From contig JASJCB010000018.1 of assembly GCA_030066195.1 (NCBI GenBank), positions 1 through 64,000 of the forward strand: 64,000 nucleotides of DNA, read 5' to 3'. Below the pieces are notes generated by a model. The model did not search any database, was not told the DNA's origin, and was given only the letters and a program-made list of their open reading frames with translations. How positions within the stretch are numbered: the first letter of the stretch is position 1; each line of letters starts with the position of its first letter. This document shows positions 5,891 to 15,138 of this stretch, one piece after another. This DNA is from Acidobacteriota bacterium. GTDB taxonomy: Bacteria > Acidobacteriota > Holophagae > Acanthopleuribacterales > Acanthopleuribacteraceae. The position numbers were made by a program, and so were the translations under genes.

Positions 5891-8584
5891 CTACCCCTTG
5901 ATTACCGCGTCCAGGTCATCGAGCGGGTAGGGTTTGTGGAAAATTTTCATGGGTCTCAGTTTGACGGCCCGCTCCATCACGGACACCTCGCGGGCGTTGG
6001 TACTGAAGATGACCTGGATGGCGTCGCCGTATTGGCCCGCGATCTTTTCGACCAGATCCAGGCCGCTGTTGCCGTCGCCGAACATGATCTCGGTGATGAC
6101 CAGATCGGGTTTATTGCTTTGGATCATGGCCAGGCCCATTTCCGGGTCGTCGCTGTCGCGGACATCGTAATCCTTGCCGCGAAGGTATTTGCAAACGCGT
6201 TTGCGATAGAAGCCGGAGCCTTCCAGCACCAGGATCTTGCGGATGGAGGTCAGGTCGTTGATCTCCTTCAAGCCCATGCCCAGTTTGGTCAGGGCGTCCA
6301 ACAACTCGCTTTTGGCCTGCTTGGGTACGGTTTTAACGCGGCCGCACAGGTTCTCTTTCAGCTTATCGCCGGTTGCGTAGCCCGCGATCTTGAAGCACAA
6401 ACCTTGCTCGCGCCAGGAATCGCCGGCCAACTCCAGGCCCTTCAAGGCGACTTCGCCCAGCAAAGTCTCGTTTTCCTGGCTGATAACGAAACGGTCGTTT
6501 TCGTCCAGCATCTTCAACAGCTTCTCGAAGACATTGACGCGGGTGGACGAACCATCGTGGTCGTGGTTGCGCGTGCGACTCTTGATTTCCTTGTTGAACT
6601 CCAGCATGTCTTGCAGGAAGAAGAAGTTGCGGTTGACCACCTTGACCTTGTCGTTGACCAGGTTCATTTCGGTCTTGTCCCAACTCTGCTGACCGCGTAG
6701 TTTGGAGCTGGCGTCCTTGAACAAGGCTTTGAGGGTCTTATAGATGTTCAGGTCATCGCAGATGATGGCGGCGGCAATGTGATAGGCATCCTTGCGGATG
6801 GCGTCGTCGCGTTCCTCGAACCAGGGCTTGATATTGTCCAGCGCCAGTTGGCACGACTCCTCGGGCAGGGGGTTGTTCCAGTGGCGGTAGGATTCTACCA
6901 GCAGGCGCACGGCGGTGACGGCGTTCTTTTTGTTGCGCGTGCGTTCGATGAACTGGTGGAGGCGATGAATACCCGCGTCCCCGCCGATGGTGGCAATGGC
7001 TTCCAGGCATGCCTCGATGAGCACCGGCGACTTGGCGTCATACATGACCTCGTTGACGGAATCCAGCACGGTGGGGTCGCCCAGGTGTCCCAGTGATTTT
7101 ATCGCTTGAATGCGGATGATATCGCTTTGGCCGGTCAGAAGATCCAGCAAATCCTGTCTGAAGACATCGGCTTTGATTTCACCGATGATGCGGATGGCGG
7201 TGCGCTTGGTGTCCGGCTTGTCGCTTTCCAGCATTTTGCGGACCTTGTCGTAGACTTCCTGCGTCTTACCCAACGCCTGCATGGCCATTTCCTGAATATC
7301 CAGGATTTCGTGTTCCATGGCCACACGCAGAAAGAAATCGGTGAAGGCGTTCTGGTTTCGCTCCAGGGTGCGCAACAGGCGCGTCATGCCTTCCAGATTG
7401 GGTGAGGAAAGCGTGGCGTCCAACAGGATCTCGTCCTCCGGCCGCACCATAAACGAGGTGCCGTAGAGAGCCTGCTTGCTGATATCGTTGTCCTTGTGGT
7501 TGACCAGGCCGGTCAGGCGATCCACCGAGCGCGCTCTTAAGGCGTCGTCTTCCTCGCGCTGCCCGGTGATCTTGCCCACGCCGTAGGCCAGTTGCGCCAC
7601 CAGGTGGCGCAGTCGGGAGTGGCGAATGCGGCAACCCCGGGCCGCTTCCTCGTGGTGCTTGCCGGCGTGAGCCACCTTGTTGTCCACGATCATGACCATG
7701 CTTTCGGCATAGTAGCGCGTGCCCAGCGGCGGCTTCAACTCGATCCATTGTTCGATGATACGGTTACATTCGTCCAGGTCCTGGGCTTCCAGGGCCGACT
7801 TGAAGCTGTCGTAATCCGGCTGAAAATCATTGGGAAGGCGTTTCTTCAGGTTAGACAACAACAGCGCGATACGCTCTTCCTTGGGGGTTTGCTCCAGGAT
7901 CTCCAGGTTTTCGGTGAACAAGAGGTTATCTTCGTAGACCATCTTATATTGGTCTAAAAGATCCAGCACATTGACCAGGTGCCGGGTCTCGCCCAATTGA
8001 GAGATGACCTTGGCGCCCTCGCTCCGCGCCAGTTCGTCGTACCCGGGAAAGGCTTCCAGGATGGTGTCGACTACCTTGACGTCGCCGATCTTCAACAATA
8101 CCTTGGACGCGTGAATGCAGTTGCGGGCGTTGGCATTACCCCTGGCCAGGTGATCCAGGTAATAGGCCACGGGTTCTTTTTCCTCGTGGCGGATCTTGTC
8201 CAATTCCTTACGCAACAGTGAGGAAATGGTGGCGTTGGGCTTGGATTTGGCGAGAAAATCCAACTTCTGGATGGCGGCAGGGGTGCCGATTTTTGCCAGG
8301 CCCAGAATACATTCCTTACACAGGCTGACATCGGTTTCTTTTTCGATGATCAGGGCGAAGTCCTCGATATAGGCTTCGTCCTCGCGCTCGGCCAGGGCGT
8401 GGGCTATGACCGCGCGCATACTGCGGTTACCCCTGAAATTCTTCATCTCTTCAAGCAGGTAACGGTCTACTGTCGGATTCTTATCGCCGACCAGACCTTG
8501 GAAGGCATCGCGAAAATCGGAGAGACTGAGGTCGCCGAACTCTTCGAGGAGGTTTCGGACTGATTGAAGCTTTTCGTCAGACAT
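5891..8584 (-). CDS. HEAT-repeat protein with C-terminal degenerate receiver domain
   Basis: 897-aa cytoplasmic protein with no signal peptide. Residues 1 to about 620 are alpha-helical with recurring HEAT-like units, for example around 'AVIAHALAE', 'RIIGEIKADV' and 'IQAIKSLGHLGD'; a helical linker follows. The last 115 residues are a CheY-like receiver fold starting at RKILVLEG. The phospho-acceptor aspartate is replaced by Glu832 (VITEIMF), and the usual acidic pair in the first loop reads Glu-Gly, while the later Ser/Thr and Lys positions (IFSTN, HKPY) are kept. This suggests a receiver locked in a phosphorylated-like state or used only for binding. ATG 8584 has GGAG upstream. It is the first gene of the run HEAT-REC, motA, motB, pyp, pcl, tal, so a role in stator or motility control is plausible but inferred. 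Confidence 0.85.
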   Translation of the reverse strand: MSDEKLQSVRNLLEEFGDLSLSDFRDAFQGLVGDKNPTVDRYLLEEMKNFRGNRSMRAVIAHALAEREDEAYIEDFALIIEKETDVSLCKECILGLAKIGTPAAIQKLDFLAKSKPNATISSLLRKELDKIRHEEKEPVAYYLDHLARGNANARNCIHASKVLLKIGDVKVVDTILEAFPGYDELARSEGAKVISQLGETRHLVNVLDLLDQYKMVYEDNLLFTENLEILEQTPKEERIALLLSNLKKRLPNDFQPDYDSFKSALEAQDLDECNRIIEQWIELKPPLGTRYYAESMVMIVDNKVAHAGKHHEEAARGCRIRHSRLRHLVAQLAYGVGKITGQREEDDALRARSVDRLTGLVNHKDNDISKQALYGTSFMVRPEDEILLDATLSSPNLEGMTRLLRTLERNQNAFTDFFLRVAMEHEILDIQEMAMQALGKTQEVYDKVRKMLESDKPDTKRTAIRIIGEIKADVFRQDLLDLLTGQSDIIRIQAIKSLGHLGDPTVLDSVNEVMYDAKSPVLIEACLEAIATIGGDAGIHRLHQFIERTRNKKNAVTAVRLLVESYRHWNNPLPEESCQLALDNIKPWFEERDDAIRKDAYHIAAAIICDDLNIYKTLKALFKDASSKLRGQQSWDKTEMNLVNDKVKVVNRNFFFLQDMLEFNKEIKSRTRNHDHDGSSTRVNVFEKLLKMLDENDRFVISQENETLLGEVALKGLELAGDSWREQGLCFKIAGYATGDKLKENLCGRVKTVPKQAKSELLDALTKLGMGLKEINDLTSIRKILVLEGSGFYRKRVCKYLRGKDYDVRDSDDPEMGLAMIQSNKPDLVITEIMFGDGNSGLDLVEKIAGQYGDAIQVIFSTNAREVSVMERAVKLRPMKIFHKPYPLDDLDAVIKG

Positions 8585-8899
8585 GCTGGCTCCGGCTGGT
8601 GGTCCATACAATTCAAGGATGGGCAACCAAGTATACCAAAGGTAACCGGCGTTGTATCGGCTTATTCACGGCTCCGAACCGGCCGAAACCGATACTTTTC
8701 CGGTTATCCCGAGTTAGCATACCCGGCGGTGATGCCCCGCCTCAATACAACTATCGTAGATTTTTCAAAATTGATTAAACGGAAATCACATCAGCTCAGG
8801 GGTTTCCTTTTTTGCGTGAATGCCGAAAGAAAGATCAAGGAGCGTGCGGGGGCGCGTTATATTAGGGAAAAGAACGGTGAAGACGAGAGGTGAACCCCC
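8585..8899. promoter_or_regulatory. Divergent intergenic region (HEAT-REC/stator operon versus pseB)
   Basis: 315 bp between the start codons of two divergently transcribed genes, so it should carry promoters for both the stator/PYP gene run and pseB. A TATATT hexamer at 8858-8863 is a possible -10 for pseB, with no good -35 at the proper distance. I see no protein-like frame here. Confidence 0.4.
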
Positions 8900-9898
8900 A
8901 TGAACGGAACCTATCTGGACGGCAAGGTGGTCTTGATTACGGGCGGTACGGGCTCTTTCGGCAGAGCCATGACGCGTTATCTTTTGGATCACCACAACGT
9001 GAAGACCATTCGAATCTTTTCCCGCGATGAATTCAAGCAGTTCGAATTGCAACGCGAATTGAGCGACAGCCGGTTGCGCTTCCTACTGGGGGATGTGCGT
9101 GACCGCGAGCGCGTGCGCCGGGCCTGCGAGGGCGTGGACATCATCTTCAACGCCGCGGCGCTGAAACAGGTTCCCATGTGCGAGTACAACCCGTTCGAGG
9201 CCATTCAGACCAATATCATGGGGGCCATGAGCGTGGTCGATTCGGCCATCGACGCCGGCGCGGAACGAGTGATAACCATTTCCACCGACAAGGCGGTCAG
9301 CCCGGTCAACCTGTACGGCGCGACCAAGTTATGCGCGGAGAAGGTATTCATTCACGGCAACAGCTATTCGGGGAGGCGCAAGATCAAGCTGGGCTGCGTA
9401 CGCTACGGCAATGTGGTGGGCAGTCGCGGCAGTGTCTTGCCGTTGTTCCTGGATCAACGCCGCACGCACCGCCTGACGATTACGGACCTGCGCATGACGC
9501 GCTTTTGGATCACGTTGGATGCGGCGGTCCGGTTTGTGGTGCGCTCCATGGAGTTGATGGTGGGCGGCGAGATCTTCGTTCCCAAGTTACCCTCCATGCG
9601 CATTCTGGACCTGGCCTACGCGGTAGACCCGGGCGCCGAGATCGCCGAAATCGGCGCGCGCCAGGGCGAGAAACTTCACGAGACCCTGGTCATGCGCGAG
9701 GAGGCGGGTCACACGGTGGAGTACGGCGACAGCTATATCATCCTGCCGGAATGGTACAACACCGAGGTGCAACGTCCCTACATGGGCCGCTTCCTGAACG
9801 AGGAATTCACCTATACCAGCGAGAACAACACGCAATGGCTGAGCCGGGAAGAGATGGCCCGCATCATCGCCGACTATGAAAAGCAGCATGGGGAATGA
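8900..9898 (+). CDS. pseB: UDP-N-acetylglucosamine 4,6-dehydratase (inverting), PseB
   Basis: 332-aa short-chain dehydrogenase/reductase-type enzyme. PseB converts UDP-GlcNAc to a 4-keto-6-deoxy-L-altro sugar nucleotide, the first step towards pseudaminic acid, which commonly decorates flagellins or surface polysaccharide. The NAD(P)-binding motif GGTGSFG is at residues 15-21, the FSRDEFKQFE block at about 40, NAAALKQVP at about 85, the catalytic STDKA at about 128, and the YGATK Tyr/Lys pair at about 139. The length matches PseB; membrane-bound PglF/CapD relatives are about twice as long. ATG 8900 is preceded by a GAGAGG ribosome site. No other pse gene is in the window, but the flagellar stator genes next door fit flagellin glycosylation. 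Confidence 0.9.
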   Translation: MNGTYLDGKVVLITGGTGSFGRAMTRYLLDHHNVKTIRIFSRDEFKQFELQRELSDSRLRFLLGDVRDRERVRRACEGVDIIFNAAALKQVPMCEYNPFEAIQTNIMGAMSVVDSAIDAGAERVITISTDKAVSPVNLYGATKLCAEKVFIHGNSYSGRRKIKLGCVRYGNVVGSRGSVLPLFLDQRRTHRLTITDLRMTRFWITLDAAVRFVVRSMELMVGGEIFVPKLPSMRILDLAYAVDPGAEIAEIGARQGEKLHETLVMREEAGHTVEYGDSYIILPEWYNTEVQRPYMGRFLNEEFTYTSENNTQWLSREEMARIIADYEKQHGE

Positions 9899-9992
9899 TC
9901 GAGTCGTTCCAGGAACGGTCGTCATAGTTTCTTAAGGAACCGCTATCCTTCAGGATTCGGCCGGCTCAAGCAGGAAGAGGCGCCGGGAGCCT

Positions 9993-12900
9993 TCAAGCGT
10001 TGAAGGTGGCAATCTTGGGAATTTCCGACTTGGTGGGTTCGAGTCGGGGTAGGGTCAGGGCCACCGCTACGCCTTTGCCGTGGCCGCCGCTGTTGACCTC
10101 GATGGAACCGCTCATTTCCATCATGGCGCCCGCGCAGTAGTGCAGGCCGAACCCGCGGAAACTTTGTTTGGTGGAGAAACCCTGTGTGAACACTCTGCCC
10201 AGGTTGGGACCCGGGATGCCGATGCCGTTGTCCAAGATCTCTACCCGAACCGAATGCTCATTACCGGTAGTGTGTAACCGGATTCGGCCGCCCCCGGGCT
10301 CGCAGTGTTCCTCGATGGCCTCGCGGGCATTGTCCAGCAGGTAGAAGAGAACGCGCTTGAATTTTGTCTTTTCCACCCTGACCGGCGGTAGGTCCTCCAA
10401 GTCGCGAACAATGGTGACTCGTTTGTCTTCGAACAGGTAGATCTTCATGTTCAGCGTTTCATTGATCAGTTCGTTCAAGTCCACTTCTTCAAGCACCGCT
10501 TTACCGCTGCGCGAGTATTCGCGTTGTTCGTTCAGCACACCCATGATGGCCTTGACGTGGTCCTGCAACCGATCGATTTCTTCCTGGAGGTTTTCCTTGC
10601 GTTCCGAGACCTTGGTGAAAATGAGGTGTAGGGCCGCGCTCAATTCCTTTCTCCGCGCGGGGTCGTTCATGACCACTTGGAATTTGGCCTCGCTTTCCAT
10701 CAGGGAAATGACCTTCTCGAACAAGATCATGGTGCGGCCGTCGTCGAGCAGTTCCCCGATCATCTGGGCCGAGGTCTGGACGCTGTTGAGCGTGTTGCCC
10801 ACGTTGTGCAGCACCGCGTTGGCAATTTCGGCCATGCCCGCGCTATGCGCCGCCGCAACCAACTCTTTCTGCGCTTCGATCAGGTCCACGTGTTTTTCTT
10901 CGACTTCCTCCGTGCGTTCCTGCACCTTGCGTTCCAGGGTTCGGGTGATGTCCAGCAGGCGCAGGTGCGTGCGCACCCTGGAAAGCAACTCCAGTTTGTT
11001 GACCGGTTTGGTCAGGAAATCGTTGCCGCCCGCGTCGAAGGCCGTCAGCAGGTCTTCCACCTGGTTCTTGGCGGTGAGGAAGATTACCGGAAGTTCGTGC
11101 ACCGACCATTTGCGGCGAATCTCCTGGCAGACCTCGTAGCCGGTCATGCGCGGCATCATCACGTCCAGAATGGCCAGGTCGAAAGGACCCTCGTTTTCCA
11201 TGATTTCCAGGGCCTCCGGACCGCTGCCCGCCTCGGTGAGCAGGTAGTGGTTCAAGGACAAATGGTTCACCAGCACGTGCCGGTTGATCGGGTCGTCGTC
11301 CACCACCAGGATACGGAAATAAGCCTGGCCGCTCTCATTGCTGTTTGCGCCGCGCGGGTTATCGGTAGGCGTAGGTTCCAGAGGCAGCGGGCGGACTTCC
11401 AGTAAGGGCAGGGTTTCCACTTCGCCTGTGTCACTCTCCATGATCTCGGCCCGGTAGACCGGCAGGGTGAAGTAGAAAGTACTGCCCCGGCCGATGCGGG
11501 AACGCACGCCGATGTGACCGCCGTGCAATTCGATCAATTGCTTGGAGACCGTCAGGCCCAGACCGGTGCCGCCGTGCGCTCGCGAGGTAGAGCCGTCCGC
11601 CTGCTCGAAACTTTGGAAGATATCGTCGAACTTCTCCTCGGGAATGCCGACGCCGGTATCGCTGACGCAGACCTCGACCATGTCGTCCCGCGCAATGGCG
11701 GTCACCTCCACCCGTCCGCGTTCGGTGAACTTGATGGCGTTCCCCACCAGGTTGTGCATGACCTGTATCAGGCGGTTCTCGTCGGCCAGCACCGGCGGCA
11801 GGTTGCGCCGCACCGAATCGATCAGTTTCAGGTCCTTGCTGCCGATCAGCGGCCGCAACAGGGAGAAGACCACCTCGGTGAGGGCGTGCAGGTCTACCGA
11901 TTTCTTTTGCAGGTCCAGACTACGGTTCTTCAGCTTGGAGAAATCCAGGATGTCGTCGACCAGGCTGGCCAGACGTCTGCCGCTGCCCACCACCATCTCC
12001 AAGGTGTTGCGAACGCGATCGTCCACCGGTCCCACGCTGCCGTCGATCAGGGATTCGGTCAGGCCGATGATCCCGTTCAACGGCGTGCGCAACTCGTGGG
12101 AGGTATTGGCCAGGAAGTCGTCTTTCAGGCGGTCTACCTGACGCAGGCGTTCGTTGATGGCGCGTTCGTTCTTCAATTTGCGACGATGCGTGCGCAGGTA
12201 AGCCAAAACGGCCGCACCGGCCACAATGAAATACAGGGTATAGGCCCACCAGGTTTGCCACGGCGGTCTGGCGATGATGATCTTCAGGGCGATGCCCTCT
12301 TCATTCCAGACGCCGTCTTTGTTGCTGGACTTGACGCGGAAGACGTATTCCTCGGGGTCCAGGTTGGCGTACATGGCCCGGCGGTCGTCCGGGTCGCTGT
12401 CGATCCAGTCCTTGTCGATGCCTTCCAGTTTGAACCGGTAACCGTTCAGTTGCGGCGCCGCAAAGTGCAGGCCGGCGAAGCGCAGGGTGAACATGTTCTG
12501 GTGGTAGGGCAGCACGATAGTGTCGGTTTCCTCGATAGCATGCGGCAGCGGTGAATCTTCCTGGAAGCGCTGGTGCTCCTGGCGTTCGTTGAACAGGGAG
12601 AACTCGGTAATGACCAGGTAGGGAGGCACCGGATTGTCTTTGATATCGGTGGGAAGAAACCGGTTGAAGCCGTTATCGCCGCCGAAATACATCCTCCCTT
12701 CACGGTCCCTGAACGAAGCGCCCCGGCTGAACACATCGCCTTGCAGGCCGTCGTGCACATCGAAATTGGTGAAGGTCTTCTGGGTGGGGTCGAAGCGGGA
12801 AAGGCCGGCGCTGGTGCTCATCCAAACATTGCCGTTGTCATCGGTCAGCACGCCGTAGACCACATCGTTGACCAGGCCGTCCTTGGTAGTAAAGGATTCG

Positions 12901-14837
12901 AACTTCGGGTTTTGCAGCAGGGATTGATTGGCGCGCAATAGGTTGATGCCGCCCCCGGTGCCGATCCACAGGTTGCGGTTGCGGTCGAAGTCCATACTGT
13001 AAATGACTTTGTCGCTGATGGAACCGGTATCGCGAAGGCGGGGTTTAAAACGAATGACGCTGTCGCTATTGCGATTGAAACGGCAAAGGCCGTTCCAGGT
13101 CCCTACCCAATATTCGCGGCCGATTCTGCGCGGGTCCTCGCGGAAGGACGTAACCACGTCGCCCTCGGCAAGGCTGGATTCGCCCCCCGGCATGAAGCGG
13201 GTGAAGTTACCGGTTTGCTCGCGGTCCATCAGGTTGAGACCGTTGTTGGTGCCGATCCACAGGTCGCCGCCCTGATCCTGGTAGATGACGCCCACGGTGT
13301 CGTCGCTAAGACTTCGCGGGTTACCGGGTTCGTAACGATAATGCTTGAAGCGCGGCTGATCCATCCAGGTATCGCCGTCCAACGACAAGCGATCCAAACC
13401 GGTGTTGGTCATGCCCACCCAAAGGACGTTGTCCTTGTCCACCAACAGGGTGCAGACCTTGTTTCCGGCCAGGGAAACGTCGTCAAAGGGCTTGTAACCC
13501 AAATTAATGAATCGGGTATTGACGGGCTCGGCCTCGTCCGGCATGAAGCTGTCGATACCGTTGCCCTGGGTAGCCACCCACACTCGCCCGGAACGGTCCT
13601 GGGCAAATCCCAGAATGGGACGCGAGCTGAGGCTGTCGTCTCTTTCCGGGTCATGATGGTAATGACTGAAGACCTTGTTGCTGACCGTCCCCGAGCGCTG
13701 CCGTTCAAGGTCAACCCGGTTGACCCCCTCGCCGTAGGTACCCACCCAAAGCACGCCCGCACGATCCTCGTAAACGGAAGAGATGGAGTCAGCGCTCAGA
13801 CTGTAGGAATTGGAAGGACTGTTGGTATAGTGTTGGAATCTGCCGGCCTCGACATCCTCCGGGTCCAGCCGCGCCATGCCGCCCTTGCCCAGGCCGAACC
13901 ACATGGTGCCGGCTTTATCCTGGTAGGAGGAAAAGACCAGGTCGGAAGCCAGGCTGCCGGGCTTATCGGGGTCGTGCCGGTAGCGGACAAAACGAGCCTT
14001 GGAGAAATCCGCGCTCAGGCCGTCCGGGTCCAGGCGGTTGATGCCGGCGCCCCAGGTGCCGATCCACAGGCGGCCCTTGCCGTCACCGGAAATACTCCAA
14101 ATTTCGTTATCGCTGAGACTGTTCGGATCGCGGGGATCGTGGACATAGTGCTGAAAGGTGCCGGTGACCGGATCGAAGCGGTTGAGACCGCCCTCTTCCG
14201 TACCCAGCCAGATGGCCCGTCCCATGGTTTCGGGATCGGCGTACATGGCCCAGATCTTGTCATCGCCGAGGCTCTCCGGGTTATCGGGCTCGTGCATGAA
14301 GTGGATGAACCCGGCCTGAGGTTTTTCCGGATCGAAGCGGTTGAGACCGCCGCCATGGGTAGAAATCCAGAGGATACCGTTGGGGTCCTCGTAGATATGG
14401 GTCACCTTGTCGTGACTCAGGCTCTTTTCGTTGCCGAATTCATTGCGGAAAACCTGGAAACTCTCGCGCTTGCGGTTGAACAGGTTGAGACCGCCGCCGG
14501 AGGTACCCACCCAGAGCCGCTTTTTGCTGTCCTCGAAGATGGTGTAGACATAGCTTTCAGAGAGGGATTCCGGATCTTCGGGAATATTGCGGTAGACCCG
14601 GAAGCTGTAACCGTCATAGCGGTTCAATCCGTCCTGGGTACAAAACCAGATGAAGCCCTTATGGTCTTGAAGCACCCGATAGACGATACCTTGAGATAAA
14701 CCCTCATCCACGCTTAAACGACTGAAGCGCAAGTCCTTATCTTGAGCGGTGACCCCAACGAAAGCCGGCAGGCAAGTCGCAACTAGAAGGACACCCCTGA
14801 TAAGGCTGTGGTGGTGGATTGGGGTGATGGGAAACAT
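9993..14837 (-). CDS. Giant hybrid sensor kinase: beta-propeller sensor, kinase, receiver, second kinase
   Basis: 1614-aa sensor. A signal-peptide-like start is followed by a long periplasmic array of Reg_prop two-bladed propeller repeats (about residues 35-770; recurring LWVGT.GGGLNR.D patterns) and a Y_Y_Y domain (about 780-850). One membrane helix lies at about 865-885. Inside the cell come a HisKA domain (SHELRTPLNG, His near 915) and an HATPase with N/G1/G2 boxes (DTGVGIPEE, GGTGLGLTV). A receiver follows with Asp near 1225 (LAILDVMMPRMTG). A second kinase-like module has its His in LHNVGNTLNS (about 1343) and another ATPase with DNGIGIP and GFGLHYC. No DNA-binding domain is present, unlike Bacteroidetes HTCS regulators. 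ATG 14837 has GGAG upstream. The ligand is unknown. Confidence 0.9.
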   Translation of the reverse strand: MFPITPIHHHSLIRGVLLVATCLPAFVGVTAQDKDLRFSRLSVDEGLSQGIVYRVLQDHKGFIWFCTQDGLNRYDGYSFRVYRNIPEDPESLSESYVYTIFEDSKKRLWVGTSGGGLNLFNRKRESFQVFRNEFGNEKSLSHDKVTHIYEDPNGILWISTHGGGLNRFDPEKPQAGFIHFMHEPDNPESLGDDKIWAMYADPETMGRAIWLGTEEGGLNRFDPVTGTFQHYVHDPRDPNSLSDNEIWSISGDGKGRLWIGTWGAGINRLDPDGLSADFSKARFVRYRHDPDKPGSLASDLVFSSYQDKAGTMWFGLGKGGMARLDPEDVEAGRFQHYTNSPSNSYSLSADSISSVYEDRAGVLWVGTYGEGVNRVDLERQRSGTVSNKVFSHYHHDPERDDSLSSRPILGFAQDRSGRVWVATQGNGIDSFMPDEAEPVNTRFINLGYKPFDDVSLAGNKVCTLLVDKDNVLWVGMTNTGLDRLSLDGDTWMDQPRFKHYRYEPGNPRSLSDDTVGVIYQDQGGDLWIGTNNGLNLMDREQTGNFTRFMPGGESSLAEGDVVTSFREDPRRIGREYWVGTWNGLCRFNRNSDSVIRFKPRLRDTGSISDKVIYSMDFDRNRNLWIGTGGGINLLRANQSLLQNPKFESFTTKDGLVNDVVYGVLTDDNGNVWMSTSAGLSRFDPTQKTFTNFDVHDGLQGDVFSRGASFRDREGRMYFGGDNGFNRFLPTDIKDNPVPPYLVITEFSLFNERQEHQRFQEDSPLPHAIEETDTIVLPYHQNMFTLRFAGLHFAAPQLNGYRFKLEGIDKDWIDSDPDDRRAMYANLDPEEYVFRVKSSNKDGVWNEEGIALKIIIARPPWQTWWAYTLYFIVAGAAVLAYLRTHRRKLKNERAINERLRQVDRLKDDFLANTSHELRTPLNGIIGLTESLIDGSVGPVDDRVRNTLEMVVGSGRRLASLVDDILDFSKLKNRSLDLQKKSVDLHALTEVVFSLLRPLIGSKDLKLIDSVRRNLPPVLADENRLIQVMHNLVGNAIKFTERGRVEVTAIARDDMVEVCVSDTGVGIPEEKFDDIFQSFEQADGSTSRAHGGTGLGLTVSKQLIELHGGHIGVRSRIGRGSTFYFTLPVYRAEIMESDTGEVETLPLLEVRPLPLEPTPTDNPRGANSNESGQAYFRILVVDDDPINRHVLVNHLSLNHYLLTEAGSGPEALEIMENEGPFDLAILDVMMPRMTGYEVCQEIRRKWSVHELPVIFLTAKNQVEDLLTAFDAGGNDFLTKPVNKLELLSRVRTHLRLLDITRTLERKVQERTEEVEEKHVDLIEAQKELVAAAHSAGMAEIANAVLHNVGNTLNSVQTSAQMIGELLDDGRTMILFEKVISLMESEAKFQVVMNDPARRKELSAALHLIFTKVSERKENLQEEIDRLQDHVKAIMGVLNEQREYSRSGKAVLEEVDLNELINETLNMKIYLFEDKRVTIVRDLEDLPPVRVEKTKFKRVLFYLLDNAREAIEEHCEPGGGRIRLHTTGNEHSVRVEILDNGIGIPGPNLGRVFTQGFSTKQSFRGFGLHYCAGAMMEMSGSIEVNSGGHGKGVAVALTLPRLEPTKSEIPKIATFNA

Positions 14838-15138
14838 AGGCGCTCCGAAACTTCGGTGACCCGCCTGGCGGCGATCGCCCTCCATTTGATATATCGCCGA
14901 AAGAGGGCAAAAACATTATTATGATCCAAAAGATTCTAGCCGAAAGCGGGTGTTCTGTGTCGAGAAATAGCCGGGAATGCAAAAAACAAACAGTTGCAGC
15001 CTCTCTATCCGATGCGGAAAAGCTGTAGACGCCTTTGCTTGTTTACGCGCGACCGGCCCGGTTTTCTTTTCTGTTTCTCATGGCGCGCTTTTCCAGGATC
15101 GCTATAATGCGATTCAAGAATAGCGGGGAGGTTCGCCC
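14838..15138. other. Divergent intergenic region before the enoyl-CoA hydratase
   Basis: 301 bp between the divergent hybrid kinase and hydratase genes. I see no coding frame. It must contain promoters for both genes; only the candidate -10 for the hydratase (15103-15108) is recognisable. Confidence 0.4.
15103..15108 (+). promoter_or_regulatory. Candidate -10 element (TATAAT)
   Basis: A perfect TATAAT 31 bp before the start of the enoyl-CoA hydratase gene, with a GGGGAGG ribosome site in between. The -35 region at 17-18 bp is poor, so the element may depend on an activator. Confidence 0.45.
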
